A stretch of DNA of 64,000 bases from Comamonadaceae bacterium (GTDB lineage Bacteria; Pseudomonadota; Gammaproteobacteria; Burkholderiales; Burkholderiaceae_C): contig CANJNC010000008.1 of the NCBI GenBank assembly GCA_947475685.1, positions 1 to 64,000 of the forward strand, given 5' to 3'. Each line of letters starts with the position of its first letter. Within the stretch, counting starts at the first letter, position 1. The notes under the pieces were generated by a model. That model was not told the origin of the DNA. It did no database searches and saw only the letters and a program-made list of their open reading frames with translations. Position numbers and translations under genes: made by a program. Below, piece by piece: positions 27,399 through 36,323 of this stretch.

Positions 27399-27713
27399 AT
27401 GATGATTGAATTGCTGAAAAAATTATTGATCTTAAGCCTTTGTTTCTTTGCGTTTGCAAGCGCAGAAACCGTCGTTGTTGACGTGAAGGGTGATGTCGAT
27501 CTTGAGGCGTTCAACTGTTCCAAAACCAATAGTGTTTTGATAAAAAGGGCTTGCTACAAGTCAGAAGACGCATATTTTTTGGTTCAGATCAAAGACAATT
27601 GGTTCCAGCATTGTTCAGTCGAGCAAAAAATATTTGACGCCTTGATGCAAGCAAGATCTTTCAATCGTTACTACAACGAAAAAATCAAGGGGAAATTTAG
27701 TTGTTATCATTGA
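27399..27713 (+). CDS. Small exported KTSC-domain protein
   Basis: A 104-residue protein with a signal peptide (LLKKLLILSLCFFAFASA). The mature part ends in a KTSC-like domain (~45-103): VLIKRACYK, a strand with YFLVQIKDNWFQHCSV, a helix KIFDALMQARSFNRYYNEKI, and KGKFSCY. KTSC is a small domain also found after lysyl-tRNA synthetase; its role in exported proteins is not known to me. Three Cys besides the signal region could form disulfides. It may be the first gene of the downstream cluster, or independent. It is preceded by no strong ribosome site. Confidence 0.65.
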   Translation: MMIELLKKLLILSLCFFAFASAETVVVDVKGDVDLEAFNCSKTNSVLIKRACYKSEDAYFLVQIKDNWFQHCSVEQKIFDALMQARSFNRYYNEKIKGKFSCYH

Positions 27714-27725
27714 AAAATTTTCAAT
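27709..27725 (+). terminator. Possible weak hairpin at the end of the KTSC gene
   Basis: An AT-rich perfect palindrome, ATTGAAAA (27709-27716) with TTTTCAAT (27718-27725), overlaps the stop codon and is followed by ATTATTT. It could terminate some transcripts before the catabolic cluster. The low GC content makes this weak. Confidence 0.3.
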
Positions 27726-27752
27726 ATTATTTATAAAATTTATTAGTCGATC

Positions 27753-28478
27753 ATGCAAGAAAAAAAATTAACTGGAAAAATTGCCAAAGAAAACATCAAG
27801 CACATGCGTGTTCCAAGGGCGCCTGAAGGCATGCTCGAGGGCTTTAGATCTCTTGGCGATGCCTCAGGCGTGCTCTCTGATGTGATGGACGAGCTGGGGG
27901 TGACGGGTGTCATTGGGGCAAGCATCTTAAAGCCAACCATTCCCGATGCTTGCCGTGTGGGTGTTGCGTTGACCGTCAGAAACATCATGCAACGTGATCA
28001 CGTGTACGAAGCCGCAAGGGCCAAAGTCAACGGCATGGCTGAATTTGAAGCCCATAACTTGGCTGAGACCGGTGACTTTGTGGTCATTCAAGGTGTTTCT
28101 GGAATTTCAAATATGGGTGGCATTTCTTCCCAGACCGCCTTGAGGCAGGGTGAAGTGGGAGCCATTGTCGAGGGCGGTATCAGGGATGTTGCTCACTCGC
28201 GCTCTATTGGTTTTCCAGTTTGGTCGACTGAAATCACGCCAGTCACAGGCAAGTGGAGGATTCAAACGGTAGAGATCAACGGCGACATTCAAATTGCAGG
28301 CATTCGAGTCTCGTGTGGAGACATTGTTTTTGCTGACTCAACGGGCGTTTGCTTCATTCCTATTGGGCGAGCAGCTGAAGTTCTGACCAAGGCCCAAGCG
28401 GTTGTGTTGGCGGAGAAGAGGAAATGTGAAGCGATTGATGCTGGTGTACCGATTCCCGATTTACCCAAAAATGCGTAA
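27753..28478 (+). CDS. RraA-family protein (4-hydroxy-4-methyl-2-oxoglutarate aldolase-like)
   Basis: A 241-residue member of the RraA/HMG aldolase family. It shows SGVLSDVMDELGVTG, the substrate/metal loop VEGGIRDVAHSRSIGFPVW with the conserved R-D pair, and DIVFADSTGVCFIP. Class II aldolases of this family split 4-hydroxy-2-oxo acids to pyruvate; the R-D pair favours an enzyme over a pure RNase E inhibitor homologue, and the catabolic context agrees. The ATG has no visible Shine-Dalgarno. It begins a gene run that includes five Bug receptors. Confidence 0.85.
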   Translation: MQEKKLTGKIAKENIKHMRVPRAPEGMLEGFRSLGDASGVLSDVMDELGVTGVIGASILKPTIPDACRVGVALTVRNIMQRDHVYEAARAKVNGMAEFEAHNLAETGDFVVIQGVSGISNMGGISSQTALRQGEVGAIVEGGIRDVAHSRSIGFPVWSTEITPVTGKWRIQTVEINGDIQIAGIRVSCGDIVFADSTGVCFIPIGRAAEVLTKAQAVVLAEKRKCEAIDAGVPIPDLPKNA

Positions 28479-28512
28479 TGTAGGCTGATTGCAAAATAAA
28501 CGGAAAGTCGTC

Positions 28513-29469
28513 ATGAAAAAATTGTTATTGAGTTGTTTATTTCTCCTTCAGTTTCCATTTGCATGGGCCGCGTATCCAGAAAAGCCAATTGTGATTGTTG
28601 TTCCATTTCCAGCTGGCGGCCCAGCAGATGCCATGGGTCGATCGTTGGCACACGCCATGGGCTTGAAGTTGGGAGCCCTGGTTTTGGTTGAAAATAAAGC
28701 GGGAGCGGGTGGCTTGCTTGGCGTATCTTACGTTGCCAGTGCTTCTCCTGACGGTTACACCTTGGGCATGGCAGGGACCGGGGCTATGGTCTATGCCCCT
28801 TACATTACTAAAAAAATGCCATTCGATCCGATCAATGGCCTGACGTACCTAACCACTTTGGTGAGAACGCCAAATGTTTTGGTGGTCAATGTGAATTCTC
28901 CCTATAAAAATTTAGCCGATCTTTTGACCAAAGCCAAAGCGCAACCAGGGGTATTGACGTATGCATCTGCAGGGATCGCTAGCAGTGCACATGTGGTTGC
29001 TGAATTGTTTCAAAAGCTAACTGGTGTGAAATTCATTCACGTGCCTTACAAAGGCGCTGCCCCAGCCCTGCAAGATTTGATGGGTGGTCATGTAGACTTG
29101 ATGATTGGAGAAGTATCGGGTTTGGTCGGGCAGATCAAGGCTGGAACAATTCGTGGTCTTGCATTGAGTGATTCGCAGCGCTTGCAGGCTTTAAAAGAAG
29201 TGCCCTCAGCACCCGAGGTAGGCTTGCCCGCTTGGGTGGCCGATGGCGCTTATGGATTGGTTGCCCCTGCGGGCTTGCCAGCGGATTTGACCAAACGATT
29301 GCTGGATGCTGCAAACGATGCTTTGCAGACGCAAGAAGTGATCTCTAAGTTCTCTGAGCTCACAAGTCTGACGCAGCCAGGCAATCCAACTCAGTACAAA
29401 GCCCTTGTTCAATCCGAACAAGCTCGGTGGTCAACAGTGATCAAAGCAGCAGGCATCACGGACGAGTAA
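28513..29469 (+). CDS. Bug-family tripartite tricarboxylate transporter receptor (copy 1)
   Basis: A 318-residue periplasmic binding protein. The ATG at 28513 is chosen over a TTG at 28489 because GGAAAG precedes it and it gives a proper signal peptide (MKKLLLSCLFLLQFPFAWA). Family signatures are YPEKPIVIVVPFPAGGPADA, the ligand loop LVENKAGAGGLLGVSYVA, YASAGIASSAH, VPYKGAAPALQDLMGG and the C-terminal lobe. Bug proteins bind carboxylates and hand them to TctAB permeases, none of which is in this window. Its stop overlaps the next gene's start by one base. Confidence 0.93.
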   Translation: MKKLLLSCLFLLQFPFAWAAYPEKPIVIVVPFPAGGPADAMGRSLAHAMGLKLGALVLVENKAGAGGLLGVSYVASASPDGYTLGMAGTGAMVYAPYITKKMPFDPINGLTYLTTLVRTPNVLVVNVNSPYKNLADLLTKAKAQPGVLTYASAGIASSAHVVAELFQKLTGVKFIHVPYKGAAPALQDLMGGHVDLMIGEVSGLVGQIKAGTIRGLALSDSQRLQALKEVPSAPEVGLPAWVADGAYGLVAPAGLPADLTKRLLDAANDALQTQEVISKFSELTSLTQPGNPTQYKALVQSEQARWSTVIKAAGITDE

Positions 29470-31106
29470 TGATGGATTGGATAAAACATTGTTTAGCACA
29501 AGCGTTGCAGTCGTGTGTTGATCAAAGAGGAGCAGAAAAAGCAATCATCACGCCCACGGTTCAAAGAACTTGGGTTGAGGTGCAGGAGCATGCGTTACGT
29601 GTCGCAAAAGCCTTGATTGAATCGGATGTCCAAAAAGGCGATTTGGTTGGATTGATGTGTGCCAATGATGAGCATTGGATTGATGTGTTTTTTGGCTGTG
29701 CCTTGATAGGTGCTATTACAGTGCCCGTCAATACAAGATTCAAGTCTTCCGAGCTGCAGTATTGCTTGAAACAAGCAGATGTGAAGATTTTTTTCACAAT
29801 GGATGCATTTTTAGGCATCAATTTTCTGAGTCTCTTGAGAGACGCTGAGCCACAAATTGATCATCAATTGCCCGGTGAAAACCTGCCCCTGTTGCGCGAA
29901 GTGGTTGTGTTGAGCAAAGATGCACCCAAGGGATGCCTGCCTTTAGAAGACTTTTTACAAAGAGCTCAGCATGTTTCAGATCTCGCTTTAAACGATAGGA
30001 CCGCACAGGTTTTTGCAGATGATGTTTTATTGATTCAGTTCACCTCTGGGACGACTGCTTACCCTAAGGGTGTCATGTTGACGCACGAGAACATGCTCCA
30101 CAATGCGAACGCTGTGTCCAATAGAATTGGACTTACACAATTTGATCGTTATTTTAATTGCAGACCATTCTTTCATGTCGCAGGATCGACATTATCGCTT
30201 TTGGCTTGTTTAGAAATGCGGTCTTGTTTGGTGACTTTGCCCACTTTTGAAGCGGGCGCTGCGCTGGAAATGATGGCGCGAGAAAAATGTACATTCATCT
30301 CAGGCAACGATACCCTTTTCCAATTGTTATTGAACCATCCTGCATTTGATTCTACAAAATTGGTCCTTAAGGGGGGGTGGGCTGCGGCTGGACCGCAAAC
30401 GATGCACAAAATAGTCACCATCTTGGGAATCAATAATATATGTTGGTCCTACGGGTTGTCAGAGGCCTCTCCCAATGTAGTTAAAAGTGATTATCGCGAT
30501 GATGTTCAAGCGAGAATTGATGGATTGGCAAAACCACTTCCTGGCATCGAAGTCAAAATATGGGACCCTGAAAGAATTGGCTTTTTGGCGGCCAATGAAC
30601 AGGGTGAAATTTGTGTGCGTGGATGGAGTGTCATGAAGGGTTACTATGGCAAAGCGGAACTGACTGCGCAAACGATTGATGTACATGGGTGGTTGCATAC
30701 GGGTGATTTAGGATATCTCACTGAGCATGGGCATCTTCGATTTGTCGGTCGATTAAAAGACGTATTTAGAGTGGGTGGTGAAAATGTTGCGCCTGCAGAA
30801 GTTGAAGAGGCCTTGCTATCGCATCCTGCAATTGCAATTGCACAAGTCATTGGCGTGCCAGATGAAAAATATGGTGAGGTATGTGCCGCTTATATCGCAC
30901 TGAAAAATAGTCACGTCTTGTCGCAAGAGGAGTTGGCCTTTTGGCTGAAGTCAAAGATTGCAAATTTCAAAATCCCAAAGTATTTGGCTGTCGTTGAAAA
31001 CTTTGAAAATCTTGGGATGACTGCCAGTGGTAAAGTGCAAAAAAACAAGCTGAAGGAAGACGCCCTGAAGCGTTTTAATTTTAAAAATAGTGAATTGACC
31101 CATTGA
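29469..31106 (+). CDS. AMP-forming acyl-CoA synthetase (ANL superfamily)
   Basis: A 545-residue ANL enzyme that activates a carboxylic acid to an acyl-CoA via an acyl-adenylate. The P-loop is FTSGTTAYPKGVMLTHEN. The adenosine motif region is WSYGLSEASPNVV. Later motifs are HTGDLGYL, GRLKDVFRVGGENVAPAEVEE and the catalytic Lys in ASGKVQKNKL. Substrate type (aromatic, medium-chain or other) cannot be fixed. The ATG at 29469 overlaps the receptor's stop; an ATG at 29472 is also possible. It is clustered with a hotdog thioesterase, suggesting a CoA-linked catabolic route. Confidence 0.93.
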   Translation: MMDWIKHCLAQALQSCVDQRGAEKAIITPTVQRTWVEVQEHALRVAKALIESDVQKGDLVGLMCANDEHWIDVFFGCALIGAITVPVNTRFKSSELQYCLKQADVKIFFTMDAFLGINFLSLLRDAEPQIDHQLPGENLPLLREVVVLSKDAPKGCLPLEDFLQRAQHVSDLALNDRTAQVFADDVLLIQFTSGTTAYPKGVMLTHENMLHNANAVSNRIGLTQFDRYFNCRPFFHVAGSTLSLLACLEMRSCLVTLPTFEAGAALEMMAREKCTFISGNDTLFQLLLNHPAFDSTKLVLKGGWAAAGPQTMHKIVTILGINNICWSYGLSEASPNVVKSDYRDDVQARIDGLAKPLPGIEVKIWDPERIGFLAANEQGEICVRGWSVMKGYYGKAELTAQTIDVHGWLHTGDLGYLTEHGHLRFVGRLKDVFRVGGENVAPAEVEEALLSHPAIAIAQVIGVPDEKYGEVCAAYIALKNSHVLSQEELAFWLKSKIANFKIPKYLAVVENFENLGMTASGKVQKNKLKEDALKRFNFKNSELTH

Positions 31107-31108
31107 TC

Positions 31109-31522
31109 ATGACAAAAGAGTCTATAAATCCATTATCGGGTTCCCATTTCATTGAGGATCTTGGAGTCAAGCTCTTAGATTGGAAAGATGGATCGTCGAC
31201 CATTGAGCTTGAAGTCGTCAAGCGACTTAGTAACCGATTGGGAATGGCGCACGGAGGTGTGATTTCAACCCTACTTGATCAAGTGATGGGGCTTGCTTGG
31301 AGAAGTTTGGGAAATGATCGAATTCCTGGAGGAACCATCAACTTGAATGTCAACTTTATCGCTCCTGGCAATGGGATCTTAAAAGCGAATGGCAGATTGA
31401 TTCGATTTACAAAAAGCAGTGCATTTTGCGAAGGCGATGTGGTTGATGAGATGGGCGGCATCATCGCAACGGCTCAAGGTGTGTTCAGCGCAAGGCTGAA
31501 TGTAAAGACAACAACCGATTGA
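31109..31522 (+). CDS. PaaI-type hotdog thioesterase
   Basis: A 137-residue hotdog-fold protein. The hotdog helix segment is RLGMAHGGVISTLLDQVMGLAW, with the catalytic-type H-G-G and acidic residue. It is followed by GGTINLNVNFIAPG and AFCEGDVVDEMGGIIATAQG, as in PaaI/YbgC relatives that hydrolyse aryl or acyl-CoA esters. It begins at the ATG 31109, three bases after the synthetase stop; a TTG at 31103 would overlap. Its likely role is release or clearance of a CoA intermediate in this pathway (inference). Confidence 0.9.
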   Translation: MTKESINPLSGSHFIEDLGVKLLDWKDGSSTIELEVVKRLSNRLGMAHGGVISTLLDQVMGLAWRSLGNDRIPGGTINLNVNFIAPGNGILKANGRLIRFTKSSAFCEGDVVDEMGGIIATAQGVFSARLNVKTTTD

Positions 31523-31544
31523 TAAAAAAAGATTGAGTTAACTT

Positions 31545-32534
31545 ATGAAAAGACAAGTTATTTTGAGGACCATCGATTTTTTAAAATCGATATGTTTACT
31601 TTTGATTTTTTTAGGATGTTCTTGCGTTTTTTCTCAAAACTTTCCCTATAAACCCATCAAATTGATTGTGCCTTTTGCGCCTGGAGGAGGCGCAGATATT
31701 GTGGCAAGAACCATTTCGCAACCTATGGCGCAATTGCTTGGACAACCACTGGTCATTGAAAATAAGCCGGGGGGTGGAGGAACCTTGGCGGCTGATTATG
31801 TGGCGAAATCTACGCCCGATGGCTACACACTCTTGTACACCACACCAGGCCCACAAATGACCAATCCATATTTGATGGAAAAGTTGCCCTACAATCCTGT
31901 GACTGATTTAACGCCCATCAGTCAAGTTGTATTTGGTGCCAGTGTCTTGGTGATCAATAAGAATTTACCAGTCAACTCGATCAAGGAATTGATTGCTTTC
32001 GCAAAGAGCAATCCAGGCAAAATCAGCTTTGCAAGTTCTGGCATCGGTTCTTCCAGTCACTTGGCAGGGGAGCTCTTCAAGTCTCGAGCAGGCGTTGAAA
32101 TTTTTCATGTTCCTTATCGAGGCACGGGCTTAGCGCTTCAAGATATCATTGGTGGAAATGTTTCAATGGCCATCGATTCATTGGGGGCATACCGCTCGAG
32201 CATTGATGCAGGTTCTTTAAGGGTATTGGGTGTTGCAACATCAAAAAGACTTGGCGTTTTACCTAGCGTTCCTACCATTGCAGAAGAACTGCCGGGTTTT
32301 GAGGGCTCACCTGTGACCTATATCAGTGTTCGCGCAGGAACGCCCAAAGCCATCATTGAGCGGCTTAACAAAGAAGTCAACCTGACTTTGAAGATGCCAG
32401 AGGTTAGAACTCAATTGATGTCCTTGGGATTGATCCCTCAAGGCAATACCAGTGAGGAGATGCTGCAACTTATTCGTTCCGAGTCCTTGAAGTGGCAGCA
32501 TGTCATTGAGCGCTCTGGAGCGAAAGCCGAATGA
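31545..32534 (+). CDS. Bug-family receptor (copy 2)
   Basis: A 329-residue periplasmic receptor. The N-terminus is longer than in its paralogues, with a hydrophobic segment SICLLLIFLGCSCVFSQ. The LGCS stretch resembles a lipobox, so lipid attachment is possible. The core has YKPIKLIVPFAPGGGADIVA, VIENKPGGGGTLAADYVA, ASSGIGSSSHLAGELF and VPYRGTGLALQDIIGG. It follows the thioesterase by 22 bases in the same run. The ligand is unknown; it differs clearly from copy 1, so a different substrate is plausible. Confidence 0.93.
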   Translation: MKRQVILRTIDFLKSICLLLIFLGCSCVFSQNFPYKPIKLIVPFAPGGGADIVARTISQPMAQLLGQPLVIENKPGGGGTLAADYVAKSTPDGYTLLYTTPGPQMTNPYLMEKLPYNPVTDLTPISQVVFGASVLVINKNLPVNSIKELIAFAKSNPGKISFASSGIGSSSHLAGELFKSRAGVEIFHVPYRGTGLALQDIIGGNVSMAIDSLGAYRSSIDAGSLRVLGVATSKRLGVLPSVPTIAEELPGFEGSPVTYISVRAGTPKAIIERLNKEVNLTLKMPEVRTQLMSLGLIPQGNTSEEMLQLIRSESLKWQHVIERSGAKAE

Positions 32535-32568
32535 TTCAATATTTAGTTGATCGCTTGGAGTGCTCTAA

Positions 32569-32787
32569 GTGACTTCGCAGTCATTGGAAAAGTTGGTAGG
32601 CTGGAGGATGCCATTTGGTAAATATGAGGGCCGAGCATTGGCTGAACTTCCTGGGCACTATTTGGCTTGGTTTGCCAGAGAGGGTTTCCCAAAAGGAGAA
32701 ATAGGCGAATTATTGGAGTTGATGTACACGATTGATCACAATGACCTGCGCCATTTGTTGAGACCCATTAAAAACGACCAACACTGA
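32569..32787 (+). CDS. DUF3820 family small protein
   Basis: A 72-residue protein matching DUF3820: WRMPFGKYEGRALAELPGHYLAWFAR, then FPKGEIGELLELMY. The family is annotated loosely as a putative quorum-sensing-regulated virulence factor; the molecular role is not established. It starts with GTG, 34 bases after the second receptor and three bases before the MmgE/PrpD gene, so it is transcribed with them. It is usually encoded elsewhere in housekeeping contexts, so its place in a catabolic operon is odd. Confidence 0.85.
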   Translation: MTSQSLEKLVGWRMPFGKYEGRALAELPGHYLAWFAREGFPKGEIGELLELMYTIDHNDLRHLLRPIKNDQH

Positions 32788-32790
32788 TCA

Positions 32791-34164
32791 ATGGATAAAC
32801 TTGTTTCTTGCATCGTAGACTACTGTACAGATTTTAAGAGTCGACCGATTTCTTTGGCCACCTTTCACGAGTGTCGAAGAAGACTCATTGACGTAGTAGG
32901 TTGCGGCTTGTCAGCATTTAACGAGACAGCAACAGTCATTTCTAGAAAAACGGCGGCCCGTTGTGAGTCCAATTTGGGGGATGCATTTTCCAATGTACTC
33001 GGAGCTAAGTTAAACGTAGCCCCTGAAATGGCCGCGTTCACCAATGCATTGGGCATTCGTTATTTTGATGGTGCGGATACCTTCCCTGGTGGTGGGGGAC
33101 ACCCAAGTGATTGTTGGGCAGGTTTAATCGCAGTCGCCCAGCATACAGATGCTGATATCAAGTCTTTGTTTGAATCAGTCTTGATTGCCTACGAAGTTTT
33201 TTATGAACTCTTTCAAGCCTCAAATTTAAGGGAAAAAGGCATTGACAATGCTTTTTATGTCACTGTTTCTACGGCTGTAGGAGCATCTTATTTGCTAGGA
33301 TTGAGCAAGGAGTCCATTGCTCACGCCATTTCATTGGCGGTTGTGCCCAATGTCTCGTTGGGTGTGGCAAGGACTGGGGAGCTGTCAATGTGGAAGGCGG
33401 GTGCTTCAGCCAATGCTGCAAGAAATGGCGTATTTGCTGCCTTGCTTGCCAAGGACGGTATGAGTGCACCAGCTTTGCCTTTCTCAGGCGAGAGAGGTCT
33501 TTTTCAGCTGAGCGATGTCTTTGTCATGAATTTCAGAGTTGGAGAACTCAAGCCGAGAATCTATGATGCGCACATGAAAACATATCTTTGCGATTATCAT
33601 TCGCAAACAGCAATTACGGTTGCAAAAAAATTGTACGAAAAAGTTTCTGTATCTGAGATACAAAAGGTCATCGTATCTACATACTGGTTCGCTTGGAATG
33701 AGGTCGCTAGCGACCCTTCTAAATGGCAACCTAAAAATAGAGAAACAGCAGATCACAGCCTGCCTTGGATTGTTTCTGGTGTATTGGTAGATGGCAACTT
33801 TAGTGAAAATTTATTTACGACTGAGCGCTTTAACGACCCTATACTCAACGACTTATGTGCACGCGTTGTGGTCAAGGAGGATGCTGAGTTAACCCATCAG
33901 TTTCCTCGCAGAATGCCTTGCCGGATAGAGATTTTTTTAAAAAATGGAACCGTTGTCACGGAGTCTATGGATTTGCCACAAGGACACCCTGATTTTCCAA
34001 TGGATGATGAAACACTAGCGCATAAATTTTTAATCCTTACCCATAAAATCATGCCAATTAAGCAGGCTGAAGATTTATTAAACCACCTTTGGATCATGGA
34101 TCTTTCTGACTCATGTAGAAAATTATTTGAGCACCATTTTGTGCATAGAAAGCTTGAAATATGA
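32791..34164 (+). CDS. MmgE/PrpD family protein
   Basis: A 457-residue member of the MmgE/PrpD superfamily, which includes 2-methylcitrate dehydratase, cis-aconitate decarboxylase and iminodisuccinate epimerase. The all-helical N-terminal domain has ALGIRYFDGADTFPGGGGHPSDCWAG, in place of the usual D-x-x-D near the active site, and MWKAGASANAARNGVFAALLAKDGM. The smaller C-terminal lid follows with YDAHMKTYLCDYHSQ. No other propionate (prp) genes are nearby, so 2-methylcitrate is not implied. Its end overlaps the next receptor by four bases. Confidence 0.9.
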   Translation: MDKLVSCIVDYCTDFKSRPISLATFHECRRRLIDVVGCGLSAFNETATVISRKTAARCESNLGDAFSNVLGAKLNVAPEMAAFTNALGIRYFDGADTFPGGGGHPSDCWAGLIAVAQHTDADIKSLFESVLIAYEVFYELFQASNLREKGIDNAFYVTVSTAVGASYLLGLSKESIAHAISLAVVPNVSLGVARTGELSMWKAGASANAARNGVFAALLAKDGMSAPALPFSGERGLFQLSDVFVMNFRVGELKPRIYDAHMKTYLCDYHSQTAITVAKKLYEKVSVSEIQKVIVSTYWFAWNEVASDPSKWQPKNRETADHSLPWIVSGVLVDGNFSENLFTTERFNDPILNDLCARVVVKEDAELTHQFPRRMPCRIEIFLKNGTVVTESMDLPQGHPDFPMDDETLAHKFLILTHKIMPIKQAEDLLNHLWIMDLSDSCRKLFEHHFVHRKLEI

Positions 34165-35123
34165 ATAAATTATCTATTCTCAATCGTCTTTTAATTTCTT
34201 TTTGTTTCTTTCAATGTGTATACGCTCAAAATTATCCAGAAAGACCTATTTCAATCGTGGTGCCCTTTGCCGCTGGAAGTGGAACGGATTCCATTGCAAG
34301 AGTCATTGCACAAAGACTCAGTGACAAATTAAAGCAGACCGTGATTGTTGATAACAAGGCGGGAGCCAATGCGTTGATTGGTGTGGAGTATGTGGCCAAA
34401 GCTCAGCCTGACGGGTACACCCTTTTGATGACGACGGCAACTTCACACTCTGCCAACCCCTGGCTTTTTAAGAGTCTTCGATATGATCCTGTGAAAGACT
34501 TTACCCCCATTGCAAGGACGGGTGTCATGCCTTTTGTTTTGGTCACCAAATCCAACTCAAGTGCTAAGAGCTTACGCGATTTAATTGAACTTGCCAAAGC
34601 CAATCCTGGGAAGTTGTCATTTGCTTCACCCAATGGCACCTCCATGTTGGCTGGTGAAGCCATTGCGAAATTGGCGAACGTGGAATTGATCAATACACCC
34701 TACAAATCTGCTCCGCAAGCAATGAATGATTTGCTTGCCGGTCATCTGGATTTTTATGTAGTGGATTTTGCGGTTTCTTTGCCTTACATTCAAAATGGGA
34801 TGGTCAATCCATTGGGCGTGACCAATCTAAAACGATCGACTCTCTTGCCCGACGTGCCTGCATTTTCTGAAACGATGCCTGGTTTTGATTTGAACGCTTG
34901 GAATGGATTTTTTGGCCCTGCCAATTTGCCACCTGCTGTTGTTGACAAGTTGGCAATTGCAACTCGCCAAATATTGGCTGAAAAGGAAACGGTGGAAAAA
35001 TTAAGTAAACTTGGTTTTGAGGTACAGACAACTCTATCTGCTGACGAGTTTGGAAAATATGTCATTGATCAATTGGCTTATTGGGGCAAGATGATGAGGT
35101 TGGTAAAAATTCAAGCGCAATGA
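34161..35123 (+). CDS. Bug-family receptor (copy 3)
   Basis: A 320-residue periplasmic receptor with a signal peptide ending near residue 22 (CVYAQ). The signatures are YPERPISIVVPFAAGSGTDS, VDNKAGANALIGVEYVA, FASPNGTSMLAGEAIAK and TPYKSAPQAMNDLLAG. It overlaps the MmgE/PrpD gene by four bases (ATGA), so the two are translationally coupled. This suggests its ligand is the substrate, or a relative of the substrate, of that enzyme (inference). Confidence 0.93.
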   Translation: MNKLSILNRLLISFCFFQCVYAQNYPERPISIVVPFAAGSGTDSIARVIAQRLSDKLKQTVIVDNKAGANALIGVEYVAKAQPDGYTLLMTTATSHSANPWLFKSLRYDPVKDFTPIARTGVMPFVLVTKSNSSAKSLRDLIELAKANPGKLSFASPNGTSMLAGEAIAKLANVELINTPYKSAPQAMNDLLAGHLDFYVVDFAVSLPYIQNGMVNPLGVTNLKRSTLLPDVPAFSETMPGFDLNAWNGFFGPANLPPAVVDKLAIATRQILAEKETVEKLSKLGFEVQTTLSADEFGKYVIDQLAYWGKMMRLVKIQAQ

Positions 35124-35169
35124 TGTTTTTTTTATAACCGAGAAGCCAGAACTCTTAAGGTGTATCCAA

Positions 35170-36204
35170 ATGCAAAATTCCTATGATGTCGAAATCTCAA
35201 ACATTAATTTGATGAAACCATCTCATGTTTCGATATTTCTTGTGCTTTGCGCTTGGATCATTTGTGCAATGCTCAGCTCAGTTCATGCACAAGACAAAAA
35301 AGACTATCCAGACAAGCCAATCAAAATGGTAGTTCCTTATGTCGCTGGCGGTGCAGCAGATATCACTGCGCGTTTATTGGCGCAAAGCCTGTCTCAAAGT
35401 TTTAATCAAACAGTGATTGTTGACAACAAGCCTGGCGCCAATGGAAATATAGGGGCTGAGTTTGTGGCCAAATCTGCTCCAGATGGTTATACCTTATTGT
35501 TAACGGCGAGTGGCCCGTTGGTGGTTAACCCGGTTTTATATAAAAGAGCTCCTTTCGATTCGGTCAAAGATTTTTCTCCAATCAGTCTGGTTATCAGTTA
35601 TCAATATGCGGTCGTTGTACCTACATTGTCACCGATAAAAAATTTAGCAGAGCTCATTGCTGAAGCAAAGCGCAGCCCCAAAGCGATCAGTTATGGCTCT
35701 ACGGGTATCGGAGGAGGGGGGCACTTGGCTGGAGAGCTTTTGGCTTTGTTGGCCAAAGTAGACATGACTCACATTCCTTATAAAGGTGCGGCACCAGCAT
35801 TGGCTGATTTATTGGGTGGGCAGTTGTCTTTCACCTTTGAGCCTTTGGTGACAGCAACGCCACTTATCAAAGCAGGAAAGTTAAGAGCTTTTGCGGTTTC
35901 TAGCAGCAAGCGTAGCAAAGCACTGCCCAATTTACCTGCTCTTGCTGAGCTAGGTTTTGATGGATATGATATTTCGCAGTTCCAAGGATTGCTTGCACCA
36001 GGTGGTACAGATTCAGCGATCATTCATAAGCTTTACTTGGAGGTCTTGAAAGCACTGAAGATGCCCAATGTCATTAAAAGACTTGTAGAAGATGGCGGGA
36101 ATGAAATAGTTGGCAGTTCACCCCAAGAATTTACGCACCAAATTCAAGCAGATTTAAAGTTATACGGCAAATTGATTAGTGATGCAAAAATTCAATCGGA
36201 CTAA
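35170..36204 (+). CDS. Bug-family receptor (copy 4)
   Basis: A 344-residue periplasmic receptor. The start at 35170 has AAGGTG seven bases upstream but gives a long charged N-terminus before the signal core (FLVLCAWIICAMLSSVHAQ). An ATG at 35212 would give a more usual signal peptide. The signatures are YPDKPIKMVVPYVAGGAADI, VDNKPGANGNIGAEFVA, YGSTGIGGGGHLAGELL and IPYKGAAPALADLLGG. It lies 46 bases after copy 3. The tandem pair may reflect duplication followed by divergence. Confidence 0.92.
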   Translation: MQNSYDVEISNINLMKPSHVSIFLVLCAWIICAMLSSVHAQDKKDYPDKPIKMVVPYVAGGAADITARLLAQSLSQSFNQTVIVDNKPGANGNIGAEFVAKSAPDGYTLLLTASGPLVVNPVLYKRAPFDSVKDFSPISLVISYQYAVVVPTLSPIKNLAELIAEAKRSPKAISYGSTGIGGGGHLAGELLALLAKVDMTHIPYKGAAPALADLLGGQLSFTFEPLVTATPLIKAGKLRAFAVSSSKRSKALPNLPALAELGFDGYDISQFQGLLAPGGTDSAIIHKLYLEVLKALKMPNVIKRLVEDGGNEIVGSSPQEFTHQIQADLKLYGKLISDAKIQSD

Positions 36205-36323
36205 ATGTCTGTGTCCTCTTGGTTGAAACTTTTGAGTTGGGTATTTTGAGCAATATTTATTCAAAGGTATTGCAATTTAAACGATAATTTACAGATTGTT
36301 AATCTGTTTTGTACAAACCATTT

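Noticed and set aside
27753-28478. RNase E inhibitor RraA
   Set aside because: The R-D aldolase pair and the catabolic neighbours favour an aldolase-type enzyme over a regulator of RNase E.
32791-34164. 2-methylcitrate dehydratase (prpD) of propionate breakdown
   Set aside because: No prpB, prpC or related genes lie nearby, and the superfamily has several other activities.
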